From NCBI GenBank assembly GCA_012838065.1, contig DUPY01000018.1, positions 1 through 50,110 on the forward strand: a DNA stretch of 50,110 nt. The letters run 5' to 3'. Positions within the stretch are counted from its first letter, which is position 1. Every line of letters begins with the position of its first letter. Below, one piece after another: positions 9,582-19,409 of this stretch. The position numbers were made by a program, and so were the translations under genes. This DNA is from Acholeplasma sp. GTDB lineage: Bacteria; Bacillota_I; Bacilli_A; Acholeplasmatales; Acholeplasmataceae. A model generated the notes under the pieces. The model saw only the letters and a program-made list of their open reading frames with translations. It was not told the DNA's origin and did no database searches.

Positions 9582-9980
9582 TTACCATACATAAGCGAGC
9601 ACTTCGCCGCCAACTTGCGCTAAACGCGCTTCACGATCAGTTAAAATACCTTTTGAAGTAGATATTAATGCGATTCCTAGTCCGTCTAATACTTTAGGTA
9701 GTTGTTCTACTTGAGCATACACACGAAGACCTGGTTTCGATATCCTTTTTAATCCTCTAATTACACGTTCGTTTGTTGATGTGTATTTTAAAGTCACTAC
9801 GATTTTAGCTGAAACGCCTTCACCTTGTTTTTCAAATCCTACAATATAGCCTTCTTTTTTAAGAACTTTTAAGATTTCTAATTTTAATTTTGAGGCTGGC
9901 ATTTCAACAGTTGCATGACGCATTCTGTTTGCGTTTCTGATACGCGTAAGCATATCAGCAATTGGATCAGTCATAACCAT
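9582..9980 (-). CDS. rpsH: Small ribosomal subunit protein S8
   Basis: 132 residues. The [16 protein letters not shown] opening and the C-terminal signature [20 protein letters not shown] are diagnostic. Two ATGs are possible. The first (MVMTD) is used because GGAGG lies seven bases before it. S8 binds helix 21 of 16S rRNA and is the translational repressor of the spc operon in E. coli; I see no clear S8-binding mimic here. Confidence 0.98.
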   Translation of the reverse strand: MVMTDPIADMLTRIRNANRMRHATVEMPASKLKLEILKVLKKEGYIVGFEKQGEGVSAKIVVTLKYTSTNERVIRGLKRISKPGLRVYAQVEQLPKVLDGLGIALISTSKGILTDREARLAQVGGEVLAYVW

Positions 9981-9995
9981 AAGTTTTCCTCCTTC

Positions 9996-10265
9996 TTACC
10001 AGCTCGCTTTTTTAACGCCTGGTAATTCTCCTTTGTGTGCAAGTTCACGGAATGTAATACGTGAAACACCGAATTTACGGATGTATCCACGTGGTCTACC
10101 ATCAAGTGCATCACGATTTCTTAATCTTGTAGCTGAAGCGTTTCTAGGTAATTTAGCTAACCCTTCATAGTCGCCTCTCGCTTTTAATTCTTCTCTGATT
10201 TCTCTGTAACGTTCAACAATAACTCGACGTTGTTCGTTTTTCACAATTTTTGATTTTTTAGCCAT
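9996..10265 (-). CDS. rpsN: Small ribosomal subunit protein S14, long zinc-free form
   Basis: 89 residues, against about 61 for the zinc form normally found at this operon position in low-GC Gram-positives. There is no cysteine in the protein. The region [19 protein letters not shown] and the terminal [11 protein letters not shown] are clear S14. This is the C-minus type, which replaces the zinc form under zinc limitation in bacteria that carry both. Here it is the copy built into the spc operon. Confidence 0.97.
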   Translation of the reverse strand: MAKKSKIVKNEQRRVIVERYREIREELKARGDYEGLAKLPRNASATRLRNRDALDGRPRGYIRKFGVSRITFRELAHKGELPGVKKASW

Positions 10266-10277
10266 ACAAACGCCTCC

Positions 10278-10817
10278 TTATTTCTTAAACGGCATACCAA
10301 GGTGAGTTAATAATGCTCTACCTTCTTGGTCTGTTTTAGCCGTTGTTACAATAACGATATCTAAGCCTCTTACCTTTTTAACTTTGTCTAAGCTAACTTC
10401 GGGGAAGATAATTTGTTCTTTGATACCCACAGTATAGTTACCGCGACCATCGAAAGCGTTTGATGAAATACCTCTAAAGTCACGTACACGTGGTAATGCA
10501 ATTGAAACTAATTTGTCTAAGAAGTAATACATACGTTCACCTCTTAAAGTTACTTTAGTACCAATTGGCATACCTTCTCTTAATTTAAAGTTAGAAATTG
10601 ATTTCTTAGCTTTAGTAATTACTGGTTGTTGACCAGCAATTAATTTTAATTCTTCAACTGCATCATCTAATACTTTTGCATTAAATACTGCGTCGCCGAC
10701 ACCCATGTTTAAAACAATTTTTTCGATTTTTGGAACTTCCATAATAGAGGAATATTCAAATTGTTTCATAAGTTCTTTAACTACAGTTGTTTCATAATGT
10801 TCTCTTAATCTACTCAT
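10278..10817 (-). CDS. rplE: Large ribosomal subunit protein L5
   Basis: 179 residues. It carries [36 protein letters not shown] and the [20 protein letters not shown] stretch of the family. L5 binds 5S rRNA with L18 and makes bridge B1b to S13. It lies 13 bases from rplX and 12 from rpsN. Confidence 0.98.
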   Translation of the reverse strand: MSRLREHYETTVVKELMKQFEYSSIMEVPKIEKIVLNMGVGDAVFNAKVLDDAVEELKLIAGQQPVITKAKKSISNFKLREGMPIGTKVTLRGERMYYFLDKLVSIALPRVRDFRGISSNAFDGRGNYTVGIKEQIIFPEVSLDKVKKVRGLDIVIVTTAKTDQEGRALLTHLGMPFKK

Positions 10818-10830
10818 TTACTTATCCTCC

Positions 10831-11169
10831 TTATTTGTCCAATCTCTCGCCTGATTTTGCTACTCTTACCTTTTTACCGTCAATAACTTTCATGTAAACT
10901 CTTGTTGGTTTGCCAGTTTTTGGATCGATAAGTGCAACGTTTGAAACATGAATAGGTGCTTCTTTTTCAATAATGCCACCTTTGTCGTTAGCACCGGTTG
11001 GTCTTTGGTGTTTCTTAACTAAGTTAACACCTTCAACTAATACACGGTCTTCATCTTTAAATACACGTAGGACACGACCTGTTCTACGAGTTTTATTTCC
11101 TTTTTTATCCGTTACGAAACGGTCACGTCCAGCAATAACTGCGACTGTATCTCCAGCTTTAATTTTCAT
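10831..11169 (-). CDS. rplX: Large ribosomal subunit protein L24
   Basis: 112 residues. The KOW motif is at the N-terminus ([14 protein letters not shown]), followed by [20 protein letters not shown] and the KKHQRPT segment. L24 is an assembly initiator that binds the 5' end of 23S rRNA near the exit tunnel. It lies between rplN and rplE as expected. Confidence 0.98.
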   Translation of the reverse strand: MKIKAGDTVAVIAGRDRFVTDKKGNKTRRTGRVLRVFKDEDRVLVEGVNLVKKHQRPTGANDKGGIIEKEAPIHVSNVALIDPKTGKPTRVYMKVIDGKKVRVAKSGERLDK

Positions 11170-11182
11170 TTGCTAGACCTCC

Positions 11183-11551
11183 TTATAAAACTTCTGGAGC
11201 AAGTGATACGATCTTCATGAAGTTCTTATCTCTTAACTCTCTTGCCACTGGCCCGAAAATACGAGTTCCACGTGGGTTTAAATCTTCTTTAATAATAACT
11301 GCTGCATTTTCATCAAATTTGATGAATGATCCGTCTGGTCTTCTTAAGCCTGATTTTGTTCTAACGATTACCGCTTTAACAATATCACCTTTTTTAACAA
11401 CACCAGCAGGAGCTGCCTTTTTAACAGTAACAATAACAACATCACCAATATTAGCATAGCGACGACGAGTACCACCTAATACTTTAATAACTAGTACTTC
11501 TTTAGCACCGCTATTATCAGCGACAGTCAATCTACTTTCTTGTTGTATCAT
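11183..11551 (-). CDS. rplN: Large ribosomal subunit protein L14
   Basis: 122 residues, the standard length. [19 protein letters not shown], the central [15 protein letters not shown] and the C-terminal [14 protein letters not shown] are all present. L14 forms bridges B5 and B8 to 16S rRNA and is the docking site of the silencing factor RsfS. It follows rpsQ after 15 bases. Confidence 0.98.
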   Translation of the reverse strand: MIQQESRLTVADNSGAKEVLVIKVLGGTRRRYANIGDVVIVTVKKAAPAGVVKKGDIVKAVIVRTKSGLRRPDGSFIKFDENAAVIIKEDLNPRGTRIFGPVARELRDKNFMKIVSLAPEVL

Positions 11552-11566
11552 CTTTTAGACCCTCCC

Positions 11567-11827
11567 TTACACCAATTCAGCCTTAGCAACGATTGCTAAT
11601 AGACGGAATCTTTTTGTTTTTGACAATGGTCTAGTTTCCATGATTGTTACACGGTCGCCAATTTTAGCAAGACCTTCTTCATCATGAACATGGAATTTTT
11701 TAGAAACTTTAATTCTTTTTCCATATAATGGTGATTTTTTGTAACTATCTACGACAACAGTAATTGTCTTATCCATTTTGTCGGATACGACAGTTCCCGT
11801 ATAAACTTTTCTTTGATTACGTTCCAT
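11567..11827 (-). CDS. rpsQ: Small ribosomal subunit protein S17
   Basis: 86 residues, an OB-fold protein. Visible are [38 protein letters not shown] and the family signature [21 protein letters not shown]17 binds the 5' domain of 16S rRNA early in assembly. It lies between rpmC and rplN. Confidence 0.98.
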   Translation of the reverse strand: MERNQRKVYTGTVVSDKMDKTITVVVDSYKKSPLYGKRIKVSKKFHVHDEEGLAKIGDRVTIMETRPLSKTKRFRLLAIVAKAELV

Positions 11828-11841
11828 ATTTCGTATCCTCC

Positions 11842-12027
11842 TTATTCTCTTTCACTAATGATTGTCTTCATTTGTGCAATAGTTTTTCTGATTTGGCTCA
11901 ATCTAGCTGTATTTTCTAGTTGTCCAACAGCTAGTTGAAAGCGTAGGTTGAACAACTCTTTTTTAAGCTCTACGATTTTCTTTTCTAAATCAGGTGTGCT
12001 GATTTTTCTAATTTCTGACGCTTTCAC
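11842..12027 (-). CDS. rpmC: Large ribosomal subunit protein L29
   Basis: 61 residues, two antiparallel helices with [20 protein letters not shown] and a conserved [10 protein letters not shown]. The start is GTG. It overlaps the rplP TGA stop (sequence GTGA), so translation is probably coupled by termination-reinitiation. L29 lies at the exit tunnel, where trigger factor and SRP dock. Confidence 0.97.
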   Translation of the reverse strand: MKASEIRKISTPDLEKKIVELKKELFNLRFQLAVGQLENTARLSQIRKTIAQMKTIISERE

Positions 12028-12440
12028 GCTTGTTCACCTCTTTTTACAACTTTACATTTGATTGGCAGTTTGTGGCTTGCAAGTCTTAATGCTTCTCTAG
12101 CAACAGACTCAGCTACACCTGCAATTTCAAACATAATCTTTCCTTCTTTAACTACAGCCACCCAGTGGTCTGGAGCACCTTTACCAGAACCCATACGCAC
12201 TTCAAGTGGTTTTTTTGTTTTTGCTAAGTGAGGGAAAATATTAATCCATACTTTACCCACACGTTTCATATGTCTTGTCATCGCGATACGAGCCGCTTCA
12301 ATTTGTCTGTTCGTGATCCATGCACCTTCTAAAGCAACTAATGCATATTCACCATTAACAATTTGATTAACCCCTTTAGCTTTACCTTCGTAACTAACGC
12401 GATGAGGGCGACGATATTTAGTTCTTTTTGGCATTAACAT
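12024..12440 (-). CDS. rplP: Large ribosomal subunit protein L16
   Basis: 138 residues. Typical are [11 protein letters not shown], the loop near the peptidyl transferase centre ([15 protein letters not shown]) and a C-terminal [17 protein letters not shown]. The first of two close ATGs is used because AAAGGAG lies ten bases before it. L16 places the A-site tRNA. Its TGA stop overlaps the next start and shows that TGA is not sense in this genome. Confidence 0.98.
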   Translation of the reverse strand: MLMPKRTKYRRPHRVSYEGKAKGVNQIVNGEYALVALEGAWITNRQIEAARIAMTRHMKRVGKVWINIFPHLAKTKKPLEVRMGSGKGAPDHWVAVVKEGKIMFEIAGVAESVAREALRLASHKLPIKCKVVKRGEQA

Positions 12441-12442
12441 AA

Positions 12443-13180
12443 TTATTTCGCTCCTTTACCGCTTCTTGGTTGGCGTGGACGACGATCTCTTGAATGAGAC
12501 GCGCGTTCGTTAGCCTTTTTGATGTTTTCTTCTCTAGTTTGTCCTGGTAAAACTTCGCCGTTGTAAATCCATACTTTAACGCCTAGAATACCATAAGTTG
12601 TTTTAGCTTCTGCAGTTGCATAATCAACGTCAGCGCGTAGTGTATGTAAAGGAACTTGTCCTTCTGAATACCCTTCGCTTCTTGCCATTTCAGCGCCGCC
12701 TAAACGACCTGAAACGATTGTTTTAACCCCTTTAGCACCTGCTTTAAGAGCTCTTTGGATCGCAATCTTTTGAACTCTTCTAAATGAAGCACGGTTTTCT
12801 AATTGTTCAGCCATACTTTGTGCAACTAGTGATGCCACTTTTTCTGGTCTTTGAACTTCAACCACGTTAAAGATAATCTCTTTATTTGTTAGTTTTTCTA
12901 ATTTCTCAACAGTTTGTTTTTTGGTTTCGGCTTCTCTACCAATAACAACACCTGGTTTTGCAGTGTGTAATGTAATTTTTACACGATCTTTTTTGCCTTT
13001 AATACGCTCGATTTCGATGTGAGAAACAGCAGCGTTTTTATAAGTTTTATTTAAGAATTCTCTGATTTCAGCATCTTCTTTAACTAATGCAGGCACTTCT
13101 TTCTTTTCAGCGTACCATCTTGAATCCCAGTTACGGATGATACCAACACGTAAACCAATTGGATTAACTTTTTGACCCAT
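12443..13180 (-). CDS. rpsC: Small ribosomal subunit protein S3
   Basis: 245 residues. The N-terminal part has [20 protein letters not shown]. The KH domain (about 40-110) has [20 protein letters not shown], and the C-terminal domain has [20 protein letters not shown] and [20 protein letters not shown] short basic tail ([15 protein letters not shown]) follows. S3 forms the mRNA entry site with S4 and S5. Confidence 0.98.
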   Translation of the reverse strand: MGQKVNPIGLRVGIIRNWDSRWYAEKKEVPALVKEDAEIREFLNKTYKNAAVSHIEIERIKGKKDRVKITLHTAKPGVVIGREAETKKQTVEKLEKLTNKEIIFNVVEVQRPEKVASLVAQSMAEQLENRASFRRVQKIAIQRALKAGAKGVKTIVSGRLGGAEMARSEGYSEGQVPLHTLRADVDYATAEAKTTYGILGVKVWIYNGEVLPGQTREENIKKANERASHSRDRRPRQPRSGKGAK

Positions 13181-13190
13181 GTTTTCTCAC

Positions 13191-13526
13191 CTACTCTCTT
13201 TCTGCTACTACTACTGTGATGTGGCTAGTTCTTTTTTGGATCAAGTCGCCTTGACCTTTAGCTCTAGGCATCATTCTTTTCAATCTTACGCCTTCGTTTA
13301 CGTAAGCTTCTTTAACATATAATTTTTCGACATTTGCACCATTGTTGTGCTCAGCGTTTGCGATTGCACTGTTTAACACTTTTAAAACAACTGGCGATGC
13401 TCCGCGTGGAGTAAACATTAAGATAGCTTGTGCTTCCTTAACATCTTTACCTCTAATAAGATCAATAACTAATCTTACTTTTCTTGGCGCAATGCGAACG
13501 GTTTTAGCGATTGCTTTAGTTTCCAT
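13191..13526 (-). CDS. rplV: Large ribosomal subunit protein L22
   Basis: 111 residues. [19 protein letters not shown] and the extended beta hairpin that lines the exit tunnel ([19 protein letters not shown]) are intact. The residues of this hairpin affect macrolide susceptibility in other bacteria; nothing unusual is seen here. It lies between rpsS and rpsC. Confidence 0.98.
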   Translation of the reverse strand: METKAIAKTVRIAPRKVRLVIDLIRGKDVKEAQAILMFTPRGASPVVLKVLNSAIANAEHNNGANVEKLYVKEAYVNEGVRLKRMMPRAKGQGDLIQKRTSHITVVVAERE

Positions 13527-13543
13527 ATTTATGCACCCTCCAA

Positions 13544-13825
13544 TTATTTCTTCTTCGCTTTTTTGTCATCTTTTGAATGACCGCGATATGTACGTGTTGG
13601 CGCAAATTCGCCCAATTTATGTCCAACCATGTCTTCTGTAATGTATACAGGTACATGTTCTTTACCGTTATATACGGCTATCGTGTGTCCAACGAAATTA
13701 GGGAAAATCGTTGAACGGCGTGACCAAGTTTGAATCACTTTTTTCTCGTTTGCTGCATTAAGTTTTTCAACTTTTACCATTAAATGGCTGTCAACAAAAG
13801 GTCCTTTTTTTAATGAACGTGCCAT
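13544..13825 (-). CDS. rpsS: Small ribosomal subunit protein S19
   Basis: 93 residues. [15 protein letters not shown], the [20 protein letters not shown] core and [14 protein letters not shown] define the family. S19 sits in the 30S head with S13 and forms bridge B1a. The C-terminus is a lysine-rich tail. It lies 12 bases after rplB. Confidence 0.98.
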   Translation of the reverse strand: MARSLKKGPFVDSHLMVKVEKLNAANEKKVIQTWSRRSTIFPNFVGHTIAVYNGKEHVPVYITEDMVGHKLGEFAPTRTYRGHSKDDKKAKKK

Positions 13826-13837
13826 AATTTCCTCCTA

Positions 13838-14668
13838 TTATTTCGTACGACGACGAACGATTAGATCGTTAGACGCTTTTTTAGTGTCACGTGTTTTAAT
13901 ACCACGTGTTTTTTTACCCCAAGGTGTCATTGGTGATTTTCTACCGATTGGTGTACGTCCTTCACCACCACCGTGTGGGTGATCGTTAGGGTTCATAACT
14001 GAACCACGAACTGTTGGTCTAACACCTAGGTGTCGTGTTCTACCAGCTTTACCGATATTAACAAGTTCCCAAGATTCGTTACCAACTGTACCAACTGTAG
14101 CACGACATGTACCTAAGATTTTACGCACTTCACCAGATTGTAATCTTACTAATACATATTTATCTTCACGCGCTAAGATTTGTGCTGATGCACCAGCAGA
14201 ACGCGCGATTTGTCCACCTTTACCTGGTTTTAATTCAATATTATGAATGAATGTACCAACTGGAATGTTCATAATTGGTAATGCATTACCTACTTTAATA
14301 TCTGCTTCTGGTCCAGAAACAATTTCTTGTCCAACTGTTAATGATTTTGGAGCTAAGATATATCTCTTTTCACCATCTACATAATGGATAAGCGCAATGT
14401 TTGCTGTACGGTTTGGATCGTACTCAATTGTTGCAACTTTTCCAACAATACCATCTTTATTTCTTTTAAAATCAATTACACGATACTTTCTTTTAGCACC
14501 GCCGCCGATGTGTCTTACAGTAATTTTACCTGTATTGTTACGGCCGCCTGTTTTTGAAATTGGCTCAAGTAGTGATTTTTCAGGAGTAGATGTTGTAATT
14601 TCATCGAATGTTAAAACACTCATGTTACGACGTCCATTGGTCGTCGGTTTATATTTTTTAACCGCCAT
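13838..14668 (-). CDS. rplB: Large ribosomal subunit protein L2
   Basis: 276 residues, two-domain RNA-binding protein. [19 protein letters not shown] and HIVDFKR-like [12 protein letters not shown] are N-terminal. The signature [19 protein letters not shown], with the histidine implicated in peptidyl transferase organisation, is complete, followed by a basic tail. L2 is a primary 23S binder and forms bridge B7b. Confidence 0.98.
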   Translation of the reverse strand: MAVKKYKPTTNGRRNMSVLTFDEITTSTPEKSLLEPISKTGGRNNTGKITVRHIGGGAKRKYRVIDFKRNKDGIVGKVATIEYDPNRTANIALIHYVDGEKRYILAPKSLTVGQEIVSGPEADIKVGNALPIMNIPVGTFIHNIELKPGKGGQIARSAGASAQILAREDKYVLVRLQSGEVRKILGTCRATVGTVGNESWELVNIGKAGRTRHLGVRPTVRGSVMNPNDHPHGGGEGRTPIGRKSPMTPWGKKTRGIKTRDTKKASNDLIVRRRTK

Positions 14669-14697
14669 TAGTTAAACCTCCTCTAGTTTTTCACACA

Positions 14698-14977
14698 TTA
14701 AACAGTGAATGCGTCAATTTTTTGACCATCAACTAATTTAACGACTGCTTTTTTGTAAGCTGATTTGTATCCTTCGTATTTACCCATTCTTTTGAATTTT
14801 GGTAATACGTTTGCTGTATTTACGCTTAATACTTTTACATTGAAGATTGCTTCAACAGCTTTTTTGATTTCAACTTTGTTAGCTTTTGTATCAACTTTAA
14901 AAGTATAGCGATTTTGTTGTTCAACCAATTTCATTGATTGCTCAGTAATAATTGGTGCCTTAATAATGTCATAATAC

Positions 14978-14985
<8 letters not shown>
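14698..14985 (-). CDS. rplW: Large ribosomal subunit protein L23
   Basis: 95 residues. KAPIITEQSMKLVEQQNRYTF and the central KVEIKKAVEAIFNVKV are characteristic. L23 is the main docking site of trigger factor and SRP at the exit tunnel. The start overlaps the rplD stop by eight bases, indicating translational coupling. Confidence 0.98.
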
Positions 14986-15607
<622 letters not shown>

Positions 15608-15618
15608 GTTTACCCTCC

Positions 15619-16257
15619 TCACTTAGCGCTCTTAACAGCAGTTTTAACCATTACTAAACCTTTTTTAGGTCCTGGAATGCTACCGCTAATTAATAATAAT
15701 TGATTTTCTGTGTCAACACCAACAACTTTTAAGTTTTGTAGTGTAACGCGTTCAAAGCCCATATGTCCTGGTAAGTTTTTACCTTTCATATTTCCTTTAA
15801 TTGCGCCCATTGAACCTGGGCCTCTGTGGTATCTAGATCCGTGAGTCATTAGTCCTCTTGCTTGGTTGTGTCTCTTAATTGAACCAGCGAATCCTTTACC
15901 TTTTGATGTTCCGACAACATCTACTACATCGCCTACTGCGAATATTTCGTTGCTAACGACTTCCCCTACGCTTAAGTTTGATAATTCGTTGGTTGCCGCT
16001 TTAAAACGAAATTCTCTAACGAAGCGCTTAGGTGCTGTATTAGCTTTTTTCACGTGCCCTAATTCAGGCTTGTTACTTAATTTGTCGCGTTTAGATTCAA
16101 ATCCAACTTGTGTAGCTACATAACCATCTGTCTCAACAGTTTTTTGTTGAAGAACAACGTTATCAGCAACATCCACGACAGTAACTGGAATCAACACGCC
16201 ATTTTCATCGAAAATTTGTGTCATCCCAAGTTTTCTACCTAAGATTCCTTTTGCCAT
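15619..16257 (-). CDS. rplC: Large ribosomal subunit protein L3
   Basis: 212 residues. [20 protein letters not shown] and the signature around [19 protein letters not shown] are typical, followed by the extension to the peptidyl transferase centre ([16 protein letters not shown]). L3 starts 50S assembly with L24. It ends in TGA, twelve bases before the rplD start. Confidence 0.98.
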   Translation of the reverse strand: MAKGILGRKLGMTQIFDENGVLIPVTVVDVADNVVLQQKTVETDGYVATQVGFESKRDKLSNKPELGHVKKANTAPKRFVREFRFKAATNELSNLSVGEVVSNEIFAVGDVVDVVGTSKGKGFAGSIKRHNQARGLMTHGSRYHRGPGSMGAIKGNMKGKNLPGHMGFERVTLQNLKVVGVDTENQLLLISGSIPGPKKGLVMVKTAVKSAK

Positions 16258-16283
16258 GTTTTTACCTCTTTCTTATTTTTAAA

Positions 16284-16592
16284 TTATTTCTTTAAAACAA
16301 TATCGATACCTGATGGTAAATCGATGTGCATTAATGCATCAATCGTTTTAGCATTTGGTTCAACAATTTGGATTAATCTTTTGTGAGTTCTACGTTCAAA
16401 TTGTTCACGTGAATCTTTGTTAACGTGTGGTGAACGTAAAATTGTGAAAATTTCTTTTTCAGTTGGTAGTGGAATTGGTCCTTGAACTACTGCTCCTGTT
16501 TTTAATGCACTTTCAACAATTTTTTTCGCTGCATCATCGATTAATCTGTGATCGTATGCTTTTAAACGAATTTTGATAATATCTTTTGCCAT
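16284..16592 (-). CDS. rpsJ: Small ribosomal subunit protein S10 (NusE)
   Basis: 102 residues. [20 protein letters not shown] and the long loop signature [20 protein letters not shown] are complete. S10 works in the 30S head and, as NusE, in antitermination with NusB. It is the first gene of the ribosomal operon. Its ATG follows AAGGAG. Confidence 0.98.
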   Translation of the reverse strand: MAKDIIKIRLKAYDHRLIDDAAKKIVESALKTGAVVQGPIPLPTEKEIFTILRSPHVNKDSREQFERRTHKRLIQIVEPNAKTIDALMHIDLPSGIDIVLKK

Positions 16593-16609
16593 TTATATAA
16601 ACTCCTTCC

Positions 16610-16714
16610 GCCTATAATCTTTGTATAGACTTGCTCCATGAAAATTCCTCTTACACAGACAACGGCTATCCGTGTACCGACAACCTTCCATTTCACAGCC
16701 TGCTCTTACGTGCG
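16610..16714 (-). promoter_or_regulatory. Structured leader of the S10 operon mRNA
   Basis: About 105 bases lie between the predicted start of transcription and the rpsJ ribosome binding site. One seven-pair stem (ACACGGA with TCTGTGT, 16653-16675, loop of nine) is visible, and a GTAAGAG word occurs twice. Ribosomal-protein feedback sites occur at this position in several phyla, but I cannot match this fold to a named leader family. Confidence 0.4.
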
Positions 16715-16720
16715 TTTATT

Positions 16721-16749
16721 ATTATAATCGATACCCCATCTAATTGCAA
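16721..16749 (-). promoter_or_regulatory. Promoter of the S10-spc-alpha operon
   Basis: TTGCAA (16749-16744) and TATAAT (16726-16721) have a 17-base spacer on the minus strand. No other convincing promoter with correct spacing was found inside the 14-kb cluster. Confidence 0.8.
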
Positions 16750-16752
16750 CCT

Positions 16753-17847
16753 CTATTGTGTATTTTCTTCTCTTTTTTGCTTTTTCAGTAAATTTTTAGC
16801 GTAAATACCCTTATATTTACCTCTTCTACTCATATAATTATTAATTACGCGTTGGAAAATCGATATTTGGTCGTTAAAAACACCAAAATTTCTGAAGCCC
16901 ATTTTAAAAAGTTTTTCTAGAATTTCTTCATTATTTAATAGCCTTCCAAATAAAATGTACTGTTTTTTCTTTTTCTTACAAAACTCTTTTAAATACCTTA
17001 AGTCATCTCCAAATTCATGAAAAAAATCATCTTTAGATATATATTTTATCGTATATTCTTCCTCTACAAGCTTATCTAAATTAACTAAGAATACATGCAT
17101 CTCGATATAGTCATCGATATAGTTTAAAACCGATTCTGTTTCTACACACATACCATATTTTTTTAAGTTGTTACTTTCAAACAATGCATACCAGTAATCC
17201 GACTCTATTGTGTTCATTAAGTCCGAAACGACATATGTTTTATCCATAGGATAAACATCGTTTATTTTTCTAAATACATTTTCAAAACTATGCCAGAAAA
17301 GCACTGCATTTCTCACACCAAGTTCATCACGCATTGTTTTATATTGTTTTTCAGATATCAATGTCGAAAACTGAACAATGACATCCTTTCTATCGTATAT
17401 ATTCAATAAAAACTTAACCTTTGTTTCGTATTCATATATAACCATTGTTTGGATGTTATATAAGTTAAACTTCTCTTCTTTTTTGATTGTTTCATATGCT
17501 TCGTTCTTTAATCTTTGAATGGTTTCTAAATCCATCAAATAATCTCTGTAACGCGCTTGGACAGCTTCTTTTATATCTACATCAACACAAGCACAATCAT
17601 TACTTAAAACGCTAATGCAAGCGTACAAAAAAGAAAGGGCGTCTAAACAACGATTACCCATAACATTATACATATTATGACCATCTTGATAAACACCCTC
17701 AATAAATCGATTAATTTTTTCAAAATTTGGACCAAAATTCATATTAAAGTCCTTAATGATTCTATTTATTTCAACAATTGTGTTTGGCTTTTGAATTTCA
17801 TCTTTCTCGGTGTTAATGATTTTCTTGAAATACTGACTTTGATTCAT
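16753..17847 (-). CDS. Degenerate PEP-utilising-enzyme (enzyme I-like) barrel protein, probably non-catalytic
   Basis: 364 residues, not a standard family member by eye. The last third follows the order of the PEP-utilising TIM barrel of PTS enzyme I. YGMCVETESVLNYIDD (about 232) resembles the usual GIMVETPxAVLxADE. MHVFLVNLDKL (about 250) lies where DFFSIGTNDL belongs. ILFGRLLNNEEILEKLFKMG (about 299) lies where GMCGELAGDExxxxLLLGMG belongs, and a following ISIFQRVI matches xSIxRxxxxI. The catalytic Cys is Phe and the Asn-Asp pair of the metal site is not kept, so PEP chemistry is unlikely. The swivelling His domain is not recognisable. It is 25 bases downstream of the glucokinase gene and shares its transcript. 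Function unknown; the homology is my inference. Confidence 0.6.
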   Translation of the reverse strand: MNQSQYFKKIINTEKDEIQKPNTIVEINRIIKDFNMNFGPNFEKINRFIEGVYQDGHNMYNVMGNRCLDALSFLYACISVLSNDCACVDVDIKEAVQARYRDYLMDLETIQRLKNEAYETIKKEEKFNLYNIQTMVIYEYETKVKFLLNIYDRKDVIVQFSTLISEKQYKTMRDELGVRNAVLFWHSFENVFRKINDVYPMDKTYVVSDLMNTIESDYWYALFESNNLKKYGMCVETESVLNYIDDYIEMHVFLVNLDKLVEEEYTIKYISKDDFFHEFGDDLRYLKEFCKKKKKQYILFGRLLNNEEILEKLFKMGFRNFGVFNDQISIFQRVINNYMSRRGKYKGIYAKNLLKKQKREENTQ

Positions 17848-17872
17848 ATGCCTCCCTAACTTCCTATAACTA

Positions 17873-18814
17873 CTATAAACGATCTTTTACTAAATGTGCC
17901 GCTCCAAATGCACCAGCTTTATTTCCTAAACTTGCAAGTACAATTGGTGTGTATATTGTTTTGTAGCGTGCATTTTTTTGATAACTTTCAATAATTTTAT
18001 CAAGTAAAAATTTACCGCTAGCCGCAATCCCGCCTCCAATAATAAAGACTTCTGGATCGACAATCATCGCGATGTTAGCAGCACTTTCACCGATTACATT
18101 TGCTACACGATTAACTGTTTTTAAAGCCGGGCCATCACCCATTTTTGCAGCATCAAAAATACGTTTAACTGTTAAATCATTTAAATCGACAACGGTCTTT
18201 TCTAAAATACTGTATTGTTTCATTAGTCTGAAAATACCCTTTGTTCCTGCAATTTGTTCTAAACAGCCATTTTTTCCACAGCCGCAAACTTCTCCTTCAA
18301 AACCATCGAATACTTTCATATGCCCAAATTCAGATGCAGCTCCGTTTTTTCCTTCAATGAGTTTGCCATTAATAATTAAACCGCCACCAACACCGGTGCC
18401 TAACGTGTAAAAAACAGCATTTTCATAAGGTGTTTTTAGTTCTTTATTTTCACCAAATGCAGCTAAAGACGCATCATTACCTACTGCGACTTTCATATGT
18501 TTCGGTAATCGTAATTTCATTGATTCTTCAATGTTTAAATCATTTAGTCCAACATTTGCACATATGTCGACACAACCACCAATAACTGGACATGGTATAG
18601 CAAGACCGACGCCTTTAACATGATCAAATGTTGTTCCTAATTCCTCACAAACTTTTTGCATGTTTAAAACAATAGCATCAAAAATTGCTGTGTCTTGATG
18701 CTCGTTTGGTGTTGGAAAATCTGTTAATTTAACGAGTTTTACATTCGGTAATTCGAATATACCTAATTTGATGTTGGTTCCACCAACATCAACGCCAAAA
18801 ACATATTGATTCAT
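17873..18814 (-). CDS. glcK: ROK-family glucokinase
   Basis: 313 residues. The N-terminal phosphate loop DVGGTNIKLGIF, the second ATP segment FYTLGTGVGGGLIING, the catalytic aspartate region VGNDAS and the ROK zinc motif CGCGKNGCLEQIAG with upstream EFGHM are all present. It most likely phosphorylates glucose with ATP, although ROK kinases also use mannose, fructose or N-acetyl sugars, and no helix-turn-helix is present, so it is an enzyme rather than a repressor. First gene of a two-gene unit with the enzyme-I-like protein. Confidence 0.9.
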   Translation of the reverse strand: MNQYVFGVDVGGTNIKLGIFELPNVKLVKLTDFPTPNEHQDTAIFDAIVLNMQKVCEELGTTFDHVKGVGLAIPCPVIGGCVDICANVGLNDLNIEESMKLRLPKHMKVAVGNDASLAAFGENKELKTPYENAVFYTLGTGVGGGLIINGKLIEGKNGAASEFGHMKVFDGFEGEVCGCGKNGCLEQIAGTKGIFRLMKQYSILEKTVVDLNDLTVKRIFDAAKMGDGPALKTVNRVANVIGESAANIAMIVDPEVFIIGGGIAASGKFLLDKIIESYQKNARYKTIYTPIVLASLGNKAGAFGAAHLVKDRL

Positions 18815-18836
18815 AATTTTTCTCCTATTTATTCCC

Positions 18837-18885
18837 TAGATTCAATAGTTATTATATCATTATATATGTTTTTTATAAAGGGCAA
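18837..18885 (-). promoter_or_regulatory. Probable promoter region of glcK
   Basis: Two TATAAT words about ten bases apart lie on the minus strand upstream of the GGAG of glcK, preceded by TTGCCC. Neither TATAAT has an ideal 17-base distance to that -35 candidate, so the exact start is not decided. Confidence 0.4.
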
Positions 18886-18910
18886 TTATGCTATTTTCTT
18901 GGCTCTATTA

Positions 18911-18946
18911 AAAGAAAAAACTTTCAATTTGTACAATTGAAAGTTT
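18911..18946 (-). terminator. Terminator of the degV-marR unit
   Basis: A perfect 12-bp stem (18918-18929 with 18935-18946) with a five-base loop is followed on the minus strand by TTTTTTC and further T-rich sequence. It lies just after the marR stop. Confidence 0.85.
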
Positions 18947-18952
18947 AATGTT

Positions 18953-19390
18953 TTAATATTTATTTTTAAAATAACGACTAAGATTTTCAAGTGACTTAAC
19001 TAACACTTCATCTTTTTCAATGTTAAGGTCCTTAATAACATTATTAATCATATCATTGTGAAATTGATCGTGAATCTTTAATACATCATGCGCTTGTTTT
19101 GTTAAGACTAAGAATACACGTCTTCTATCGCTTTCATCGCGATAGCGTTCAACATATTTTTTTCTTACAAGTACATTAATCGATGTTGTCAGTGTGCCTA
19201 ATGTCACACGCAATTTTTGGGCAACATTTCCCATAGTTGCAACCTCAACGTTTTTAATAGCTTCTAAAACATGAACTTCTGTCATCGACAGTTTCACACC
19301 ATGTTTTCTTAAGTTTTCACCTTCGATATCAAGAATATGGTTAAAAACTTCTACTAGTAATTCGTTAATAATTTCCTTTGCTGATGTCAC
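18953..19390 (-). CDS. MarR-family transcriptional regulator
   Basis: 145 residues. The winged helix is at about 35-110: ATMGNVAQKLRVTLGTLTTSINVLVRKK is the DNA-recognition helix region and RYRDESDRRRVFLVLT the wing with its DxRxx(R) motif. Helices at both ends would form the dimer interface. It is 19 bases after degV and ends at a terminator, so they are probably cotranscribed. FabT-type MarR proteins control fatty-acid genes in Firmicutes, and the link with a fatty-acid-binding DegV suggests a lipid signal; this is inference. Confidence 0.88.
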   Translation of the reverse strand: MTSAKEIINELLVEVFNHILDIEGENLRKHGVKLSMTEVHVLEAIKNVEVATMGNVAQKLRVTLGTLTTSINVLVRKKYVERYRDESDRRRVFLVLTKQAHDVLKIHDQFHNDMINNVIKDLNIEKDEVLVKSLENLSRYFKNKY

Positions 19391-19409
19391 GTCAATACCA
19401 CCTTTTATT

